Below are positions 1 through 6,315 of a stretch of 8,898 nucleotides of DNA, one piece after another. The notes under the pieces are model-generated. The model searched no databases. It worked only from the letters and a program-made list of their open reading frames with translations, and was not told the DNA's origin. Each line of letters starts with the position of its first letter. The first letter of the stretch is position 1. The translations under genes were made by a program, and so were the position numbers. Origin of the DNA: Actinomycetota bacterium (lineage in GTDB: Bacteria > Actinomycetota > Acidimicrobiia > Acidimicrobiales > Ilumatobacteraceae); NCBI GenBank assembly GCA_010024485.1, contig RGGX01000043.1, positions 1-8,898 of the forward strand, read 5' to 3'.

Positions 1-1
1 C

Positions 2-1456
2 GCGACCATCGCCGACGCCCTCGCCGGCCGAGATGTCTGCGGTGCCGCCCCCACCGGATCCGGGAAGACCCTCGCCTTCGGTGTTCCGCTCGTCTCGATG
101 ACCGAGCGGGGCCGTCCCCATCATCCGAGGGCCCTCGTGCTCGCCCCCACTCGCGAACTCGCCGATCAGATCAGCGAGGAGCTGTCGACGCTCTCGCGTC
201 GCACGCGTGTCGCCCCCGTCTACGGGGGTGTCGGCTATGGCGCGCAGGTGAAGGCGCTCAAGGCCGGGGTGGACATCCTCGTGGCCTGCCCCGGTCGCCT
301 CGAGGATCTCATCGCCCAGGGCCGGGTACGTCTCTCCGAGGTCGAGCGCGTCGTGCTCGACGAGGCGGACCGGATGGCCGATATGGGTTTCATGCCGGCC
401 GTTCGACGCATCCTCGATCTGACCACGTCGCGTCGTCAGACGGTGCTGTTCTCAGCGACGCTCGACGGTGATGTCGCTCGACTCATCGAGGAGTACCAGT
501 CCGATCCCGTTCGTCACGAGGTCGCCATCGACACCACCGACGTCGTGCCGGCCCAGCACGTCTTCTGGACGGTGCCGCGCACCGAGCGGACCGCGTTGGT
601 GGCTCGGACCCTCGAGACGGTCTGGCCAGCGATCGTGTTCTGCCGGACCCGTCACGGGGCCGATCGTCTCGCCCGACAGCTGTCGAACGCCGGCGTCTCC
701 ACCGTCGCCATCCACGGGGGCCGCAGCCAGCAGCAGCGGACTCGGGCCCTCGATGACTTCGTGTCCGGAAAGGTGCAGGCGATGATCGCCACCGATGTGG
801 CCGCGCGCGGGATCCACGTCGACGATGTCGCCACCGTCGTCCATTTCGATGTCCCCGAGGACCACAAGGCCTACATCCACCGCTCGGGTCGAACCGCCCG
901 AGCCGGCCGTGGCGGTCTCGTGATCTCCCTCATCGAGCCGAACGGCACCCGCGCCGCGCGCCGTATGCAGCGCGAGGTCGGCATCGAGGTGGAGATCACC
1001 GCCCCCGACCACGGGGCGATCGAGTCGCACGGCGACCCGTCACGGGTCATCCCGCGTCCCGTCGAGCGTGCCCGCGCGGAGCAGCAGGCGCCGTCGGGTC
1101 GCTCCGAGCGGTCCGGCCAGGGCAAGCCCAACCGGGGTGGCAAGCAGAACGGGAATGGCAGGCCCAACCGGAACGGCAAGCAGAACGGGTACGGCACGTC
1201 GGGCGGTCACAGCCGGTCGAGCGATGGCCGTCAGGAGGGCAACGACGGCTCGCGCCGCTCGAAGGCCCGCGCCTCGGGGCGCCCCGATCCCCGCGACCGG
1301 ACCGGCGGCCCTCGGCGTGACGATCGTCGCCCGGCGGGTTCCAGAGGCCCGAAGGCCACCGGGGGACGCCCGTCATCGCATCGTGGGCAACGCCCCGAGC
1401 CGAGGGCCGGTGCTGGTCGGCCCGGTCAGCAACGACGCTCGCGCCCCGCGCGCTGA
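2..1456 (+). CDS. DEAD-box ATP-dependent RNA helicase (5' partial), RhlE-like
   Basis: This is an ATP-dependent RNA helicase that probably remodels RNA duplexes in the cytoplasm (ribosome assembly, cold adaptation or mRNA turnover). The reading frame is open from base 2, so the start codon and Q motif lie left of the window; the ATG at 98 is internal. Seen in order: motif I APTGSGKT (bases 47-70), Ia APTRELA, GG (YGGVG), Ib as CPGR where TPGR is usual, II DEAD (VLDEADRM), III SAT, IV IVFCRTR, V ATDVAARGI and VI HRSGRTARAG. Both RecA-like domains are therefore complete apart from the N-terminal edge. After about base 1010 the protein becomes a low-complexity Arg/Gly/Asn/Ser-rich tail of roughly 145 residues, which in this family usually binds RNA non-specifically. 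The general layout resembles RhlE, but the exact subfamily cannot be fixed from sequence alone. It converges with glnK. Confidence 0.95.
   Translation, partial: ATIADALAGRDVCGAAPTGSGKTLAFGVPLVSMTERGRPHHPRALVLAPTRELADQISEELSTLSRRTRVAPVYGGVGYGAQVKALKAGVDILVACPGRLEDLIAQGRVRLSEVERVVLDEADRMADMGFMPAVRRILDLTTSRRQTVLFSATLDGDVARLIEEYQSDPVRHEVAIDTTDVVPAQHVFWTVPRTERTALVARTLETVWPAIVFCRTRHGADRLARQLSNAGVSTVAIHGGRSQQQRTRALDDFVSGKVQAMIATDVAARGIHVDDVATVVHFDVPEDHKAYIHRSGRTARAGRGGLVISLIEPNGTRAARRMQREVGIEVEITAPDHGAIESHGDPSRVIPRPVERARAEQQAPSGRSERSGQGKPNRGGKQNGNGRPNRNGKQNGYGTSGGHSRSSDGRQEGNDGSRRSKARASGRPDPRDRTGGPRRDDRRPAGSRGPKATGGRPSSHRGQRPEPRAGAGRPGQQRRSRPAR
1121..1192 (+). repeat. In-frame 36-bp tandem repeat (2 units) in helicase tail
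   Basis: Two adjacent 36-bp units (1121-1156 and 1157-1192) encode the 12-residue units GKPNRGGKQNGN and GRPNRNGKQNGY. The units differ at a few bases but keep frame and period exactly. They lie in the basic, disordered tail of the DEAD-box helicase and look like a short internal duplication that enlarges an RNA-binding RGG/PNR-type tail. Confidence 0.8.
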
Positions 1457-1470
1457 CCCCGGACGCGACA

Positions 1471-1504
1471 CACCCCCGGGCCCCTCATCGGTGACCCGGG
1501 GGTG
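1471..1504. terminator. GC-rich hairpin between convergent helicase and glnK genes
   Basis: A perfect 10-bp inverted repeat, CACCCCCGGG (1471-1480) and CCCGGGGGTG (1495-1504), with a 14-nt loop, begins 15 bp after the helicase stop. There is no clear T-tract on either strand. A second small perfect stem, CCCGC-ACGA-GCGGG (1512-1525), follows. The position between two converging stop codons suggests a bidirectional terminator serving both the helicase and the amtB-glnK transcript. The missing U-tail is common in high-GC actinobacterial terminators. Confidence 0.7.
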
Positions 1505-1545
1505 CCCCTACCCCGCACGAGCGGGTCGGGCAGGCGGTCGCTGCG

Positions 1546-1884
1546 TCAGATCGCCTGAGCGCCTTCCTCGCCCGTGCGGATGCGCACCAGCCGGTCGACC
1601 GGGGTGACCCAGATCTTGCCGTCGCCGATCTTGCCGGTGGCGGCGGCCGTGGTGATCGCATCGACCACCTGATCGGCCTGACCGTCGTCGACGACGACCG
1701 ACAGGCTGACCTTCGGCACGAAGTCGATCTGGTACTCGGCGCCACGGTAGGTCTCGGTGTGACCCCCTTGACGTCCGAAGCCGCGCACCTCGCTGACGGT
1801 GAGGCCGGTGATGCCGATGGCCTTGAGGCCGTCCTTCACCTCGTCGAGTTTGAACGGCTTGATGACTGCGGTGATGAGTTTCAT
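1546..1884 (-). CDS. glnK: Nitrogen regulatory protein P-II (GlnK/GlnB family)
   Basis: This is a trimeric signalling protein that senses ATP/ADP and 2-oxoglutarate and, when unmodified, plugs the AmtB channel with its T-loop. The 112 residues equal the usual PII length. Visible signatures are FKLDEVKDGL near the N-terminus, FGRQGGHTETYRGAEY (the T-loop, with Tyr46 and the modifiable Tyr51), the B-loop region TGKIGDGKIWVTPV, and the C-terminal RIRTGEEGAQAI. Tyr51 is the residue uridylylated in enterobacteria and adenylylated in several actinobacteria. The ATG start is backed by an AAGGAG Shine-Dalgarno (complement of 1889-1894), 4 nt away. The gene follows amtB by 32 bp on the same strand, so it is very likely cotranscribed from the amtB promoter. 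The location after amtB is why glnK is preferred over glnB. No glnD follows it, unlike the usual actinobacterial amtB-glnK-glnD order. Confidence 0.97.
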   Translation of the reverse strand: MKLITAVIKPFKLDEVKDGLKAIGITGLTVSEVRGFGRQGGHTETYRGAEYQIDFVPKVSLSVVVDDGQADQVVDAITTAAATGKIGDGKIWVTPVDRLVRIRTGEEGAQAI

Positions 1885-1916
1885 GACTCTCCTTCGTTCT
1901 CTCTGTGTCGTCCGGA

Positions 1917-3290
1917 TCAGGCGCCGGTGTTGGCGGTCTCGGTGGCGTAGCCCTGAAGCCCGTGCTCGAGGACATCGAGACCCTGGGTCTCCTCCTCGGC
2001 GCTGACGCGCAGGCCGATCGTGGCCTTGATGATGCCGAACAGGATCGCCGTGGTGGCGGCCACCCAGACAGCGATGATGACGACCATCACGAGCTGCATG
2101 GCGAGCTGATCGAACCCGCCGCCGTAGAACAGGCCGGCGTCCTCACGGCCGAGGAAGGCGTCGTCGTACTTGGCGAAGAGGCCGATGGACAGGGTGCCCC
2201 AGATGCCGACCACACCGTGGACCGAGATCGCTCCGACCGGGTCGTCAACGCGGACCGAGTCGAAGAAGAGCACCGAGAACACGACGAGCACGCCACCGAC
2301 ACCACCGATGATCACGGCGGGCAGCGGATCGACCGTGCCACAGGGAGCGGTGATCGCGACCAGACCGGCCAGGGCACCGTTGCCGATCATCGCGAGGTCG
2401 GGCTTGCCGGCCTTGAGCCAGATCGTCACCGTCGCCAACAGCGCGCCGGCCGCGGCGGCCAGCATGGTGTTCACACCGACCGACATGACGTACTGGTCGG
2501 CGGCGAGCTCGGAGCCGGGGTTGAAGCCGAACCAGCCGAGCCACAGGATGAACACGCCGAGGATGGCGAAGGGGATGTTGTGTCCGGGGATGGCTCGCGG
2601 CTTCCCGTCCGGGCCGTACTTGCCGAGACGTGGGCCGAGGAAGATCGCACCCATCAGGGCTGCGACACCGCCGGTCATGTGCACGATGGCCGAGCCGGCG
2701 AAGTCGGAGTAGACGGCGTCACCGATCGACATGTTCGCGATCAGGCCACCACCCCAGGTCCAGTGAACGACCACCGGATAGATGAAGGCGCACATCACCG
2801 CGGAGAACAGCAGGTAGGCGCTGAACTTCGTGCGCTCGGCCATGGCCCCCGAGGCGATGGTCACCGCGGTGGCGGCGAACACGGCCTGGAAGAAGAACGT
2901 CGTCGCCGGGCTGAGGCCGCCGTCGATGGCCGAGTAGTCGTCGTAGCCGGTCAGCAGGAAGTTCTCCGTGCCGATCCAGTCGCCACCTCCTCCGAAGGCG
3001 AAGGCGTAGCCGGTCGCGAAGAACGCCAGGATGCCGATCACGGCGTCCGCCATGTTCTTGGCGAAGATGTTGACGACGTTCTTCGCGCGGGTGAGGCCGG
3101 CCTCGACGAGCGCGAAGCCCGCCTGCATGAAGAACACCAGGATGCCGGCGATGAAGACCCACAGGTTGTCGAGGACCGCCTGCACCTCCTCGGGGGTGAG
3201 TTCCTGGGCGAAGCCGACGTTCGGTGTCAACGCGAGCAGGGCGAGCGTTCCACCGAGGCCGGAAGTGATTCGTAGTGCACGTTTGCGCAC
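1917..3290 (-). CDS. amtB: Ammonium transporter AmtB
   Basis: This is a channel-like ammonium transporter of the inner membrane (Amt/MEP/Rh family), 457 residues. The frame stays open upstream to 3545, but that extension is Pro/Arg-rich and unlike Amt. I chose the GTG at 3288-3290 because AGGAGG lies 4 nt upstream (complement of 3295-3300) and a typical signal peptide follows: RKR, a hydrophobic core, then GFA-Q near residue 28. About eleven membrane segments follow. Key residues are visible: Asp196 in DFAGS of the Amt signature, and the pore twin histidines His204 (AIVHM) and His358 (SVHGVVG). The C-terminal tail GLRVSAEEETQGLD...HG is the conserved cytosolic region that contacts GlnK. It is the first gene of the amtB-glnK unit. 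A GlnR-type operator upstream (3373-3410) predicts induction under nitrogen starvation. Confidence 0.97.
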   Translation of the reverse strand: MRKRALRITSGLGGTLALLALTPNVGFAQELTPEEVQAVLDNLWVFIAGILVFFMQAGFALVEAGLTRAKNVVNIFAKNMADAVIGILAFFATGYAFAFGGGGDWIGTENFLLTGYDDYSAIDGGLSPATTFFFQAVFAATAVTIASGAMAERTKFSAYLLFSAVMCAFIYPVVVHWTWGGGLIANMSIGDAVYSDFAGSAIVHMTGGVAALMGAIFLGPRLGKYGPDGKPRAIPGHNIPFAILGVFILWLGWFGFNPGSELAADQYVMSVGVNTMLAAAAGALLATVTIWLKAGKPDLAMIGNGALAGLVAITAPCGTVDPLPAVIIGGVGGVLVVFSVLFFDSVRVDDPVGAISVHGVVGIWGTLSIGLFAKYDDAFLGREDAGLFYGGGFDQLAMQLVMVVIIAVWVAATTAILFGIIKATIGLRVSAEEETQGLDVLEHGLQGYATETANTGA

Positions 3291-3294
3291 GATT

Positions 3295-3300
3295 CCTCCT
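3295..3300 (-). promoter_or_regulatory. Strong Shine-Dalgarno fixing the amtB GTG start
   Basis: The minus strand reads AGGAGG-AATC-GTG. It is the strongest ribosome binding site in the window. It sets the amtB start at 3290 rather than at the far upstream ATG of the same open frame at 3545, which would overlap the neighbouring winged-helix gene. Confidence 0.85.
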
Positions 3301-3372
3301 CTGGTTGTTGATGGGTAGGGGGTGTCCGGGGCCACGCTGCCGGTGGACTGGGGGAGAAGGTAGGGGGCCCTC

Positions 3373-3410
3373 GTTTCGCGTCTGTCGCCCGAATGTTTCG
3401 TGTCTGTGAC
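3373..3410 (-). promoter_or_regulatory. Double GlnR box upstream of amtB
   Basis: The minus strand reads GTCAC-n6-GAAAC-n6-GCGAC-n6-GAAAC. The published actinobacterial GlnR consensus is gTnAc-n6-GaAAc repeated with n6 spacing. All four half-sites fall in register at 11-bp steps, and only one defined base deviates (C for T in GCGAC). The two copies form a 22-bp-period direct repeat, i.e. two helical turns. The box ends 82 nt before the amtB start codon. A weak -10-like TACCTT lies at the complement of 3357-3362. GCGACA (complement of 3383-3388), inside the box, could serve as a poor -35, though the 20-bp spacer is long, so the core promoter is uncertain. The box predicts activation of amtB-glnK by GlnR when nitrogen is limiting. 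Confidence 0.8.
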
Positions 3411-3422
3411 CAGTGCGTGAGG

Positions 3423-3440
3423 CCCCGGGACCAGGCGGGG
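3423..3440 (-). terminator. Weak hairpin after the winged-helix gene
   Basis: CCCCG (3423-3427) and CGGGG (3436-3440) can pair as a 5-bp GC stem with an 8-nt loop, just beyond the winged-helix stop codon. There is no T-tract. It could reduce read-through into amtB, but it is short enough to be chance in DNA this GC-rich. Confidence 0.3.
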
Positions 3441-3448
3441 TTCGGGTC

Positions 3449-3745
3449 TCAGTTCGCGTCGAGGAGCATCCAGCCGCGGCGCCGGACCGTCACGACCCGA
3501 TCGGCGCCGAGGGCTCTGCGGACCGCGACCACCAGGGAGTCGCATCGGCGTTCGCTGAGATCGGCGACCCCCACGGCTCGGGCGAGCTCGGAGCGGCTGA
3601 CGACGCGACCGGACCGTTGGGAGAGGGCGTCCAGCACGGCCCGCTCCTGCGTGCTGAGTGTCCCGCCAGGCGGGGGCCGATCAGCCGACGTGGCCCCGGG
3701 AGGTTCAGACTCGGGGAGTGTCTCGACAGGAGCGGGCCGCGACAT
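3449..3745 (-). CDS. Small stand-alone winged-helix DNA-binding protein (OmpR C-terminal type)
   Basis: This is a 98-residue putative transcription factor. Residues 1-28 are Pro/Glu-rich and probably disordered. Residues 29-96 fit the Trans_reg_C winged helix: LSTQERAVLDAL (first helix), GRVVSRSELARAVG (helix-turn-helix entry), RRCDSLVVAVRRALG (recognition helix) and VVTVRRRGWMLL (the wing). There is no receiver domain, although most proteins with this fold carry one. The frame is open far upstream, but only as the antisense shadow of the acyl-CoA dehydrogenase gene. The ATG at 3745 is the first start in the intergenic region and has GCGAGG 8 nt upstream. The gene lies on the amtB strand, 158 bp before it, with the GlnR box between them, and is divergent from the acyl-CoA dehydrogenase. 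A role in regulating either neighbour, or itself, is inference. The same fold forms the DNA-binding half of GlnR, but I see no specific GlnR similarity. Confidence 0.8.
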   Translation of the reverse strand: MSRPAPVETLPESEPPGATSADRPPPGGTLSTQERAVLDALSQRSGRVVSRSELARAVGVADLSERRCDSLVVAVRRALGADRVVTVRRRGWMLLDAN

Positions 3746-3778
3746 GACCTGAGCCTCGCCGAACGGGATGACCGGCGT

Positions 3779-3805
3779 GTTGGCGCAGTGTGAACGGTGT
3801 GTTTC
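3779..3805 (-). promoter_or_regulatory. Possible second, weaker GlnR-like site in the divergent intergenic region
   Basis: Reading the minus strand, GAAAC-n6-TTCAC-n6-CCAAC keeps the 11-bp half-site register of GlnR boxes. GAAAC is perfect, TTCAC has one mismatch to gTnAc, and CCAAC has two mismatches to GaAAc. The order b-a-b is not the canonical a-b-a-b. It lies 34 bp upstream of the winged-helix start and 57 bp upstream of the acyl-CoA dehydrogenase start. No convincing -35/-10 pair is visible in 3746-3862. It may be chance. Confidence 0.25.
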
Positions 3806-3862
3806 GCCGGGCAGTGCGACGTCGATGCGCCGTGGGGGCGTCGACGGGGGCAGACTCAAGCC

Positions 3863-5098
3863 ATGGACCTCACGTATCCCACCGACGCCGAGGAGTTCCG
3901 GGCCGAGATCCGGGGATGGCTCGAGGAGAACCTCCCCTCCCGGTGGTTCGAACCCGGCTTCGAGATGACCGACGAGGAGCGCCGCGAGTTCAACGCCCAG
4001 TGGCCCGCCAAGCTGTTCTCGGGTGGGTGGATCTGCGCCACCTGGCCGACCGAGTACGGCGGCAAGGGTCTCAGCACCATGCAGGGGGTCGTCCTCGCCG
4101 AGGAGTTCGCTCGCGCACGCGCTCCCATGCGGGGCGACTTCTTCGGCGACACCCTGGTCGGCCCGACGCTGTTGCAGTGGGGAACCGAGGAGCAGAAGCG
4201 CGAGTTCCTCCCCGGCATCCTCAAGGGTGAGACTCGCTGGTGCCAGGGGTTCTCCGAGCCGAACTCGGGTTCTGACCTGGCGAGTCTCAAGACCACCGCG
4301 GTGCTCGATGGTGATGAATGGGTGATCAACGGCCAGAAGGTGTGGACCACCCAGGGTCACCATGCCGACTACTGCTTCCTGCTCACCCGCACCGATCAGG
4401 CGGCGCCAAAGCACGCCGGCATCTCCTATCTGCTCGTTCCGATGCGCCAGGACGGCGTCGAGGTGCGCGGCATCACCCAGCCGGACGGGACCGCCGAGTT
4501 CTGCGAGGTGTTCTTCACCGATGCCCGATGCCCGGCCGACAACGTGGTGGGTGGGGTCAACAACGGCTGGAAGGTGGCCAACTCGACCCTCGCCTTCGAA
4601 CGCGGCCAGTCGGCCACCACCGGATACCGCCGCTTCGAGGAGGAGTACCGCCTGCTCGTCGAAGCGGCCCGCGCCAACGGCGCCATCGACGATCCGATGA
4701 TCCGTCAGCGCCTCATGCAGTACTTCACCAAGATCCAGATCCTCCGCATCAACGGCCTGCGCAACCTGTCGTCGGCGTTGAGCGGTTCGAAGGACATGGG
4801 CACCATCGCCCTCGGCGCCACCAACAAGATGTTCTGGTCGGAGATGCACCAGCGCGCGATGGAACTCGCCCTCGACATCTTCGGGGCTGAGGCGATGCTG
4901 GTCGACAGCGGACCCGAGGGCGGTTCCTGGCCGGGCGCCATGCGTGAGCGTCGCCGTGAGGGTTACCCGGTGAGCGGCATGGTGTCGGCGTTCTTCTTCT
5001 CGCGTTCCGAGACGATCTGGGGTGGCACCAGTCAGATCCAGCGCAACATCGTCGGTGAGCGCGTCCTCGGGTTGCCGAAGGAACCCAAGCCCGGCTGA
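3863..5098 (+). CDS. Acyl-CoA dehydrogenase (FadE-type)
   Basis: This is an FAD-dependent acyl-CoA dehydrogenase that introduces an alpha,beta double bond into a CoA thioester. The 411 residues are the normal family length. Residues about 5-125 form the helical N-terminal domain (WPTEYGGKGL). About 127-230 form the beta domain, with the FAD/substrate signature CQGFSEPNSGSDLASLKT and WVINGQKVWTT. About 235-400 form the C-terminal helical domain ending GGTSQIQRNIVGERVLGLP. The usual catalytic Glu just before GTS is Gly here (IWGGTS). Glu246 in LAFERG is the likely base, as in isovaleryl-CoA-type and some mycobacterial FadE enzymes. ATG 3863 is chosen because the family N-terminus (MDLTYPTDAEEFRAEIRGWL) starts there; the frame has an earlier GTG at 3797 with no family-like residues after it. 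The SD is weak (GGGGG, 12 nt upstream). The MFS gene follows by 5 bp. The substrate is unknown; branched, aromatic or steroid side-chain acyl-CoAs are possible. Confidence 0.95.
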   Translation: MDLTYPTDAEEFRAEIRGWLEENLPSRWFEPGFEMTDEERREFNAQWPAKLFSGGWICATWPTEYGGKGLSTMQGVVLAEEFARARAPMRGDFFGDTLVGPTLLQWGTEEQKREFLPGILKGETRWCQGFSEPNSGSDLASLKTTAVLDGDEWVINGQKVWTTQGHHADYCFLLTRTDQAAPKHAGISYLLVPMRQDGVEVRGITQPDGTAEFCEVFFTDARCPADNVVGGVNNGWKVANSTLAFERGQSATTGYRRFEEEYRLLVEAARANGAIDDPMIRQRLMQYFTKIQILRINGLRNLSSALSGSKDMGTIALGATNKMFWSEMHQRAMELALDIFGAEAMLVDSGPEGGSWPGAMRERRREGYPVSGMVSAFFFSRSETIWGGTSQIQRNIVGERVLGLPKEPKPG

Positions 5099-5103
5099 CC
5101 CCC

Positions 5104-6312
5104 GTGAGCAACGAAGACGGCGCCGAGCGGGAGCGCCTCGTCACCGGGCCGTTCATCGCGGTGACGACCGCGCTGTTTCTGCAGTTCATGTTCGTCGGGA
5201 TGGTCATCGTGATCATCCCGCGCTTCGTCGAACTGCACCTCAAAGCCGGTGAGTTGGGCATCGGGCTGACCCTGGTGGCGTTCGCTGGGGCGGCGGTCGC
5301 GTGTCGTCCGGCCATCGGCCCGCTCAGCGACCGTTTCGGTCGGCGCGCGCTCATGCGCACGGGGGCGCTCATGTGCGCCGCCTCGGCGTTGCTGGCAGGG
5401 CTGTCACCGAACCTCGGGGTGTTCCTCGCCCTGCGAGCCGTCATGGGGGTCGGCGAGGCGGTCGTGTTCGTCGCGGCGTCGAGCCTCATCGCCGATCTGT
5501 CACCAGAGGGTCGACGCGCCGAGGGGGCGAGTTATCTCTCGGTCGCGGTCTTCACCGGGGTCGGGATCGGCCCGATCGTCGGCGAGTGGTTCCTCGGCGA
5601 CGATCACTACACCCGCACCTTCACCGCGGCAGCGGTGTTCGCGGTGATCGGTGCGATCTCGGTGTTCCGGGTGCCCGCGCGGGTGGATCGGGTCGCCGAC
5701 GGCCCGGCGAGGGGGTTCACCCTGGTGCACCGCGCGGCGATCTGGCCGGGGGCGGTGCTCGCCTGCGCGATCGCCTCCTTCGCGGCCTTCGGGGCCTTCA
5801 TCCCGGACCACGCCCGCTCGGTCGGCCTCGCCGGCGCGGGAGGTCTCTTCGCGGTCTACAGCGGGATCAGCCTCATCATCAGGATCTTCGGCGCGCGGAT
5901 TCCCGAGATGATTGGGCTGCGCGCCTCGACGACGATCGCCCTCGTCAGCCTCGCGGTCGGGCTGACCTTGCTCGCAGCGGTGCCCTCGGCCTGGGCGCTG
6001 TGGGCCGCTGCCGGTGTGACCGGCGCGGGGATGGCGCTCAACTACCCGCCGCTGTGGGCCCGAGTGGTCGACAGCGTGGAGCCGCATGAGCGCACCGCGG
6101 CGGTCAGTTCGTTCACCATGTTCTTCGAGGTCGGCAACATCGTGGGCGGGCTCTCCCTCGGCATCGTCGCCGAGCTCGCCGGGAAACGGAGCGGTTTCGC
6201 GGGTGGGGTCGTGATGGCCCTCATCGGCCTCGTGATCGTCTGGACCCGACTTCCGGGCCGGAACCCGGTGCCCGCCGAGCCGCCGACGGTGCCGTCAGCC
6301 CCGATCCGCTGA
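5104..6312 (+). CDS. MFS transporter
   Basis: This is a major facilitator superfamily permease of the cytoplasmic membrane, 402 residues, with twelve hydrophobic stretches visible by eye (about residues 16-38, 50-70, 83-101, 105-127, 143-164, 172-190, 209-231, 245-263, 274-292, 295-315, 334-356 and 362-381). Motif A, GPLSDRFGRR (72-81), lies in the loop between segments 2 and 3. A motif C-like TGVGIGPIVG (151-160) in segment 5 is typical of proton-driven antiporters. The GTG start is 5 bp after the acyl-CoA dehydrogenase stop with no good SD, suggesting translational coupling and a shared transcript. The substrate cannot be read from the sequence. The pairing suggests a carboxylic acid or its breakdown product, but the motif C also fits a drug exporter. 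The C-terminus is a Pro-rich cytosolic tail. It converges with the next gene, leaving a 3-bp gap. Confidence 0.92.
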   Translation: MSNEDGAERERLVTGPFIAVTTALFLQFMFVGMVIVIIPRFVELHLKAGELGIGLTLVAFAGAAVACRPAIGPLSDRFGRRALMRTGALMCAASALLAGLSPNLGVFLALRAVMGVGEAVVFVAASSLIADLSPEGRRAEGASYLSVAVFTGVGIGPIVGEWFLGDDHYTRTFTAAAVFAVIGAISVFRVPARVDRVADGPARGFTLVHRAAIWPGAVLACAIASFAAFGAFIPDHARSVGLAGAGGLFAVYSGISLIIRIFGARIPEMIGLRASTTIALVSLAVGLTLLAAVPSAWALWAAAGVTGAGMALNYPPLWARVVDSVEPHERTAAVSSFTMFFEVGNIVGGLSLGIVAELAGKRSGFAGGVVMALIGLVIVWTRLPGRNPVPAEPPTVPSAPIR

Positions 6313-6315
6313 GTG

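Noticed and set aside
1068..1607. Plus-strand open frame overlapping the helicase tail and the end of glnK
   Set aside because: It is Arg/Ala/Pro-rich and out of frame with the helicase, passes through the hairpin at 1471-1504, and matches no family.
1905..3275. Long plus-strand open frame opposite amtB (456 codons)
   Set aside because: It is Asp/Glu/His/Gly/Arg-rich, without any domain, and lies exactly antisense to a clear amtB gene. High-GC codon bias produces such shadows.
3371..3411. The 22-bp direct repeat as a start of a CRISPR-like or iteron array
   Set aside because: There are only two copies, the matching bases fall exactly on GlnR half-sites, and no further units follow.
3291..3545. 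N-terminal extension of AmtB by 85 residues
   Set aside because: The added residues are Arg/Pro-rich, would overlap the winged-helix gene and span the GlnR box; the GTG at 3290 has a strong SD and a signal peptide right after it.
3746..4849. Upstream extension of the winged-helix frame across the acyl-CoA dehydrogenase gene
   Set aside because: It is antisense to a well-supported enzyme gene, has no domain of its own, and the ATG at 3745 with its SD explains the small protein.
4749..5489. Minus-strand open frame opposite the acyl-CoA dehydrogenase/MFS junction
   Set aside because: It has low-complexity composition and is antisense to two clear genes; it is a codon-bias artefact.
5301..6089. 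Plus-strand open frame in another frame inside the MFS gene
   Set aside because: It is Arg/Gly-rich with no membrane segments or motifs; the MFS frame has twelve membrane segments and motif A.
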